This document shows, one piece after another, positions 1 through 5,235 of a stretch of 5,235 bases of DNA. Under the pieces are notes generated by a model, which did no database searches, had not been told where the DNA came from, and was given only the letters and a program-made list of their open reading frames with translations. The stretch is from UBA668 sp046086305 (GTDB lineage: Bacteria; Actinomycetota; Acidimicrobiia; Acidimicrobiales; Ilumatobacteraceae). The DNA lies in the NCBI GenBank assembly GCA_046086305.1, contig JBJSXI010000107.1, positions 1 to 5,235 of the forward strand, in the 5' to 3' direction. Each line of letters opens with the position of its first letter. Position 1 is the stretch's first letter. The position numbers were made by a program, and so were the translations under genes.

Positions 1-1139
1 ACGAACGCCTGCGCGGCAGCGGGCAGGTCAGCCCTGTTGCTGACCCCGGCGATCGATGTCTGCCAACCGGGCAGGGTGGTGTAGACGGGAAGCCCACCTG
101 CGTCATACGAGGTGCACACCTTCACCTCGGTGAAGGTGTCGAGCACGTCGAGTTTGGTGAGCGCAATCTCGGTGAGGCTGTTGATCCGCACAGCGCGTCG
201 CAGCATCACCACATCGAGCCATCCCGTCCGCCGACGGCGGCCGGTGACGGTGCCGAATTCGCGGCCGATCTCGACGAGTCGGTCGCCGAGGTCGTCGGTG
301 AGTTCGGTCGGGAACGGGCCACCGCCGACCCGTGTCGCGTAGGCCTTGGTGATGCCGACGATGCGCGAGAGGTAGCGCGGTCCGATGCCACTGCCCACGC
401 TCGCGCCGCCGGCGGTGGGGTTGCTCGAGGTGACATACGGGTAGGTGCCGTGGTCGAGGTCGAGGAAGGTGGCCTGAGCACCCTCGAGGAGGATCGCCTC
501 GTCGCGGTCGAGTGCGGTGTGGAGCGTGTCGACGGTGTCGCGTACGAGCGGTGCCAGCCGTGCACCGAGTGCGAGGTAGTCGGCAACGACGCGGTCGACG
601 TGCAGCGTTTCGCCGCCGAGTGCGGCGATCTCGGCGTTGTGCTCGTGGGCCTGGCGTCGCACCGCCTCGGCGAATTCTGCCGGGTCCAGCACGTCGCCGG
701 CACGCAGGCCGGTGCGGCGCGCCTTGTCGGCATAGGCGGGTCCGATGCCCTTCAGCGTCGTGCCGATACCGCCATCGGAGCGCCCCGCCTCGTAGAGGGC
801 ATCGAGTGCCTGGTGCCACGGGAAGATGAGGTGGGCGCGATCGCTGACGACGAGGCGCGAGCAGTCGATGCCACGACTCTGCAGGGTGTCGATCTCGCGG
901 AACAGCGTCGGCAGATCCACGACGACCCCGTTGCCGATGACAGGCACGATGTGGGGATAGAGGACACCGCTCGGGACGAGCTGCAGGGCGTAGCGCTCGG
1001 CGCCGACGACGACCGTGTGACCTGCGTTGTGGCCACCCTGGTAGCGCACGACGTACGAGTGGTCGGCGGCGAGCAGGTCGATGATCTTCGCCTTGCCCTC
1101 GTCGCCCCACTGGGCGCCTACGACAACGGTGACGGGCAT
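1..1139 (-). CDS. purA: Adenylosuccinate synthetase PurA (3' end cut by window edge)
   Basis: PurA joins IMP and aspartate using GTP to give adenylosuccinate, the first committed step from IMP to AMP, in the cytosol. The start ATG (1139-1137) follows a GAGGAG ribosome binding site by 7 nt. The N-terminus has the GTP-binding loop GDEGKAK at residues 12-18, with D13 and K16, then GGHNAGHT with the catalytic-type H41; both positions match the E. coli numbering. Further on are IGNGVVVD, IGTTLKGIGPAY, EGAQATFLDLDHGTYPYVTS, the aspartate/IMP loop segment GRRRRTGWLD, and the base-binding TKLDVLD. The frame stays open to base 1 with 379 complete residues; by comparison with E. coli PurA (432 residues), about 30 C-terminal residues are missing. 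Two oddities: Ala replaces the usual second Gly of GDEGKGK, and about 20 residues are absent between VKVCTSY and VYTTLPGW. The family assignment is essentially certain. Confidence 0.97.
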   Translation of the reverse strand, partial: MPVTVVVGAQWGDEGKAKIIDLLAADHSYVVRYQGGHNAGHTVVVGAERYALQLVPSGVLYPHIVPVIGNGVVVDLPTLFREIDTLQSRGIDCSRLVVSDRAHLIFPWHQALDALYEAGRSDGGIGTTLKGIGPAYADKARRTGLRAGDVLDPAEFAEAVRRQAHEHNAEIAALGGETLHVDRVVADYLALGARLAPLVRDTVDTLHTALDRDEAILLEGAQATFLDLDHGTYPYVTSSNPTAGGASVGSGIGPRYLSRIVGITKAYATRVGGGPFPTELTDDLGDRLVEIGREFGTVTGRRRRTGWLDVVMLRRAVRINSLTEIALTKLDVLDTFTEVKVCTSYDAGGLPVYTTLPGWQTSIAGVSNRADLPAAAQAF

Positions 1140-1146
1140 GACGACG

Positions 1147-1152
1147 CTCCTC
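1147..1152 (-). promoter_or_regulatory. purA ribosome binding site
   Basis: The minus strand reads GAGGAG here, complementary to the anti-Shine-Dalgarno core, with 7 nt before the purA ATG. It supports that start codon. clpB upstream has no such motif, so the two genes appear to start translation differently. Confidence 0.8.
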
Positions 1153-1158
1153 GGTGCT

Positions 1159-1176
1159 GCCCGGAGACGACCGGGC
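1159..1176 (-). other. GC-rich hairpin just upstream of the purA RBS
   Basis: A perfect 6-bp inverted repeat, GCCCGG / CCGGGC, surrounds a 6-nt loop. It lies 6 nt before the purA ribosome binding site in the clpB-purA gap. All six pairs are G-C, so it should fold in RNA. No run of U follows, so it is not a classical intrinsic terminator. It could weakly terminate clpB transcripts or affect access to the purA start, and chance is also possible in such GC-rich DNA. Confidence 0.4.
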
Positions 1177-1189
1177 GGAACGTGAGAGG

Positions 1190-1195
1190 AGCCTA
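1190..1195 (-). promoter_or_regulatory. Possible -10 element for purA
   Basis: The minus strand reads TAGGCT, fitting the actinobacterial TANNNT -10 pattern. It would place the transcript start near 1183, giving a leader of roughly 45 nt that contains the 1159-1176 hairpin and the RBS. No convincing -35 hexamer was found 16-19 nt upstream, so this rests on a short match and may be chance. Read-through from clpB is the alternative. Confidence 0.25.
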
Positions 1196-1244
1196 CCGGA
1201 CCAACCGTGTGGGCCCGTGAGTGGTGGAGGTCGGCGTGACCGCT

Positions 1245-1274
1245 GTGGTGGTGGGACCTCAGTGGTGGTGGGAC

Positions 1275-1276
<2 letters not shown>
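1245..1276 (-). repeat. Two tandem copies of a 15-bp repeat at the clpB stop
   Basis: On the minus strand AGGTCCCACCACCAC occurs twice, at 1276-1262 and 1259-1245, separated by 2 bp, giving a 17-bp period. The first copy overlaps the clpB TAG stop codon (1277-1275). A degraded CTCCACCAC follows further on. It looks like a recent tandem duplication by slippage. The copies point the same way, so they do not form a hairpin, and no function is evident. Confidence 0.8.
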
Positions 1277-3761
<2,485 letters not shown>

Positions 3762-3767
3762 GTCGGC

Positions 3768-3796
3768 AGATTACCCCGACACAGAAAACTTGACAC
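3768..3796 (-). promoter_or_regulatory. clpB promoter, probably leaderless
   Basis: On the minus strand a -10 hexamer TAATCT (3773-3768) fits TANNNT and ends 6 nt before the clpB ATG, the spacing typical of leaderless actinobacterial genes. A -35 hexamer GTGTCA (3796-3791) matches TTGACA at 4 of 6 positions with an ideal 17-nt spacer. Transcription would then start at or within a base or two of the A of the ATG. The absence of any purine-rich RBS in the last 12 nt agrees with this. Confidence 0.6.
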
Positions 3797-3809
3797 ATCC
3801 CAACTCAAC
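3789..3809. promoter_or_regulatory. HAIR-like HspR operator upstream of clpB
   Basis: The plus strand reads CTTGACA-N7-ACTCAAC. The HspR inverted repeat (HAIR) known from Streptomyces and mycobacterial heat-shock genes is CTTGAGT-N7-ACTCAAG, so 11 of 14 defined positions match with the exact 7-nt spacing. It lies 28-48 nt upstream of the clpB start and covers the proposed -35 hexamer, where a bound repressor would block RNA polymerase. HspR control of clpB is established in other actinobacteria; hspR itself is not in this window, so the regulator is inferred. Confidence 0.6.
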
Positions 3810-3811
3810 AT

Positions 3812-3887
3812 TCACCACCCCACCGCCGTCACTTCCACCCCACCCGTTGGGCGCGATTCCCTGCCATTTCAGGCCCTACCCCGCCCC
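3812..3887 (-). other. G-rich stretch in the protease-clpB gap
   Basis: The minus strand is rich in G runs here and the plus strand is C-rich. At 3887-3859 the minus strand has GGGG-C-GGGG-TA-GGG, then a 12-nt loop and GGG, enough for a loose G-quadruplex. Further runs are GGG (3845-3843), GGGG (3841-3838) and GGGG (3821-3818). The stretch lies upstream of the clpB operator and downstream of the protease gene. No open frame or RNA gene was recognised in it. Confidence 0.35.
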
Positions 3888-3930
3888 ACGGGCGCGTGGA
3901 TATGCCACTCCAGACAAGATTCGCGCCCAA
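3847..3930. repeat. 10-bp inverted repeat with nested hairpin after the protease stop
   Basis: TTGGGCGCGA (3847-3856) and TCGCGCCCAA (3921-3930) are perfect reverse complements separated by 64 nt. Inside the loop is a second hairpin, CCACG-GGCG-CGTGG (3886-3899). GGGCGCG also occurs again at 3890-3896, so the right arm's CGCGCCC (3922-3928) could pair with either copy, giving mutually exclusive folds. The right arm lies 25 bp past the protease stop. It may act in 3'-end formation for the protease mRNA, but no U tract follows and function is unproven. Confidence 0.5.
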
Positions 3931-3954
3931 GGACGCGCGGGGACGCAGCAGCGG

Positions 3955-5235
3955 CTACCTGATGTTGATCAAGTTCGACGGCGTCGACTCGGGGCTCGAC
4001 CCGACGGAGTTGATCGCCTGCACGGTGAACCGGTACCCGCCGCCAGACGGAAGGCTGACCTTCACCGAGGTTGCGGTCGGCGACACATCGAGTGGGTTAC
4101 CGAACAGCGAGTTATTGAGATAGACCCGAAGGACTTGCTTGGTGAGCGCAGCCCCGCCGTTGGAGCCCTGGGTCCAGCTGACGTTCGCCGCCCGCCGTGA
4201 TGCGCTTGCCGTCACATTCGTGGGTGCCGCCGGAGCTGTTGCCGGGGGCGGCGGGGGCGGCGGCTCGACCCCACCACCGCCGCCACCGCCGGTATCCGTA
4301 CCGAGGTAGAGGAGACGATTCGGCGAGTTGGTGCCGGCAGAGGTGACCTTGCCGGGGGTCGACTGGGCGATCAGCGCGGTCGTCACATCGGCCGGCGTCA
4401 TGTAACCGCCTGACATCAGCACGGCGGCCGCCCCGGCGACATGCGGCGACGCCATCGACGTGCCTGACATTGTGGCGGTCCCGGTGTCTGAGGCGTAGGA
4501 CGCTGAGGTGATCGATGAACCGGGAGCGAAGATGTCGAGGCAGCTGCCGAAGTTCGAGAATGACGAGCGCGCGTCAGTGCTGGTCGTCGAGCCGACGGTG
4601 ATCGCCTCGGGTGCGCTCGCTGGCGAGTAGTTACAGGCGTTGGCATTCGAATTGCCCGCAGCCACCACCATCGTGACTCCGTCGTTGTGCGTTTTTCGAA
4701 CGGCATCGTTGAGTTGCGTGCTTGCACCTCCGCCGAGACTCATGTTCGCCACAGCGGGCTTGCCGACAACGTGGTGGCTGATGATCCAATCGAGTCCGGC
4801 GATGATTACGGAGTAGGAACCGCTGCCAGCGCAGTCGAGCACGCGTACTGGGATGATGTTCGCCGACTTTGCGAGGCCGTATGTGTTTCCCGCTGCGGTG
4901 CCGGCCACATGGGTGCCGTGGCCGTGGCAGTCGTCCGTGCCGCCGCTGTAGGCGGTGTAGCCGCTGACCACCCGGCCGGCGAGGTCGACATGCGTGGCGC
5001 GCACACCCGTATCGACGATGTAGACGTCGACACCGGCACCGGATGCATCGTAGGTATACGACTGATTGAGCGGAAGGTCGCGCTGATCGGTGCGATCGAC
5101 ACCCCACGGGGGCGAAGATTGGGTGGCATCGATGGTGGCCACACCGTCAGCCTCGACGCGTGTCACTCTCGGGTTGGCGCGCAGCGCGCTGGCAGCAGCA
5201 TCGGGAAGGTCGACGGCAACGCCGGGGAAGACGTT
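3955..5235 (-). CDS. Secreted S8 subtilisin-like protease with FN3 domain (5' end cut by window edge)
   Basis: This is an extracellular serine endopeptidase of the S8 family (proteinase K/aqualysin group). The frame is open to the right edge, so 426 C-terminal residues are visible; the signal peptide and most of the propeptide lie outside. Counting from the edge, residues 1-31 (VAVDLPDAAASAL, then VEADG) look like the end of an inhibitor I9 propeptide. The catalytic domain follows, with D75 (IVDTGV), H106 (GHGTHVAG), oxyanion N195 (AAGN) and S260 (GTSMASPHVAG). Cysteines 103, 135, 201 and 232 are spaced 32 and 31 apart, as in the two disulfides of aqualysin I. Seven glycines (316-322), VE and seven prolines (325-331) form a linker to a fibronectin type III domain (about 335-426) that ends the protein and probably binds substrate or surface polymers. 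A GTG at 5166 is not the real start, because the propeptide similarity continues upstream. Substrate unknown. Confidence 0.95.
   Translation of the reverse strand, partial: NVFPGVAVDLPDAAASALRANPRVTRVEADGVATIDATQSSPPWGVDRTDQRDLPLNQSYTYDASGAGVDVYIVDTGVRATHVDLAGRVVSGYTAYSGGTDDCHGHGTHVAGTAAGNTYGLAKSANIIPVRVLDCAGSGSYSVIIAGLDWIISHHVVGKPAVANMSLGGGASTQLNDAVRKTHNDGVTMVVAAGNSNANACNYSPASAPEAITVGSTTSTDARSSFSNFGSCLDIFAPGSSITSASYASDTGTATMSGTSMASPHVAGAAAVLMSGGYMTPADVTTALIAQSTPGKVTSAGTNSPNRLLYLGTDTGGGGGGGVEPPPPPPPATAPAAPTNVTASASRRAANVSWTQGSNGGAALTKQVLRVYLNNSLFGNPLDVSPTATSVKVSLPSGGGYRFTVQAINSVGSSPESTPSNLINIR
4243..4290 (-). repeat. Gly7/Pro7 linker-coding repeats that can pair
   Basis: Within the protease gene, seven glycine codons (4290-4270) are followed by GTC GAG and then seven proline codons (4263-4243). 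GGN and CCN tracts are partly complementary: GGCGGCGG at 4256-4263 pairs perfectly with CCGCCGCC at 4277-4284 across a 13-nt loop. The protein segment is a flexible then stiff spacer between the catalytic and FN3 domains. The low-complexity codons make it prone to length change. Confidence 0.7.

Noticed and set aside
450..1220. A 256-codon plus-strand open frame antisense to purA
   Set aside because: It lies almost wholly inside a well-supported gene and has only the biased composition of a shadow frame.
1140..1274. Intrinsic terminator after clpB
   Set aside because: The only good stem (1159-1176) lacks a following U tract, so I list it as a hairpin only.
3896..4123. A 75-codon plus-strand frame across the end of the protease gene
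   Set aside because: It is antisense to the FN3-coding region, with no RBS and no recognisable product.
3955..5166. GTG at 5166 as the start of the protease
   Set aside because: The frame continues upstream to the window edge with propeptide-like sequence, and no signal peptide follows this GTG. The true start is outside the window.

Overview
This high-GC window, with strong G/C preference at third codon positions, carries three genes. All are on the minus strand and read from right to left: a secreted subtilisin-family protease (5' end cut by the right edge), the disaggregase ClpB (complete), and adenylosuccinate synthetase PurA (3' end cut by the left edge). The composition, the HspR/HAIR-like operator in front of clpB, the apparently leaderless clpB start and the protein sequences suggest an actinobacterium. 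PurA and ClpB look more like an Acidimicrobiia-type lineage than a streptomycete or mycobacterium, but that is from memory of the families and not from a search.

Layout. 1-1139: purA, about 379 residues visible. 1140-1274: 135-bp gap with two tandem 17-bp units touching the clpB stop, a GC hairpin and the purA ribosome binding site. 1275-3761: clpB, 828 codons, all AAA+ and middle-domain motifs present. 3762-3954: 193-bp gap holding the clpB control region (a -10 box ending 6 nt before the ATG, a matching -35, and an inverted HAIR-like operator over the -35), then a G-rich stretch, then a 10-bp inverted repeat with a nested hairpin downstream of the protease stop. 3955-5235: S8 protease with the end of an inhibitor-type propeptide, a catalytic domain with aqualysin-type cysteine spacing, a Gly7/Pro7 linker and a C-terminal fibronectin type III domain.

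The three products work in different places: the protease outside the cell, ClpB on cytosolic aggregates, PurA in AMP synthesis. Nothing suggests a shared pathway. clpB has its own promoter signals, and purA may have its own or depend partly on read-through from clpB. No mobile element, CRISPR array, tRNA or rRNA was seen, and I found no new multi-gene system. The points most worth a second look are the compact clpB promoter/operator, shortened loops in ClpB and PurA, and the inverted-repeat structure between the protease and clpB.
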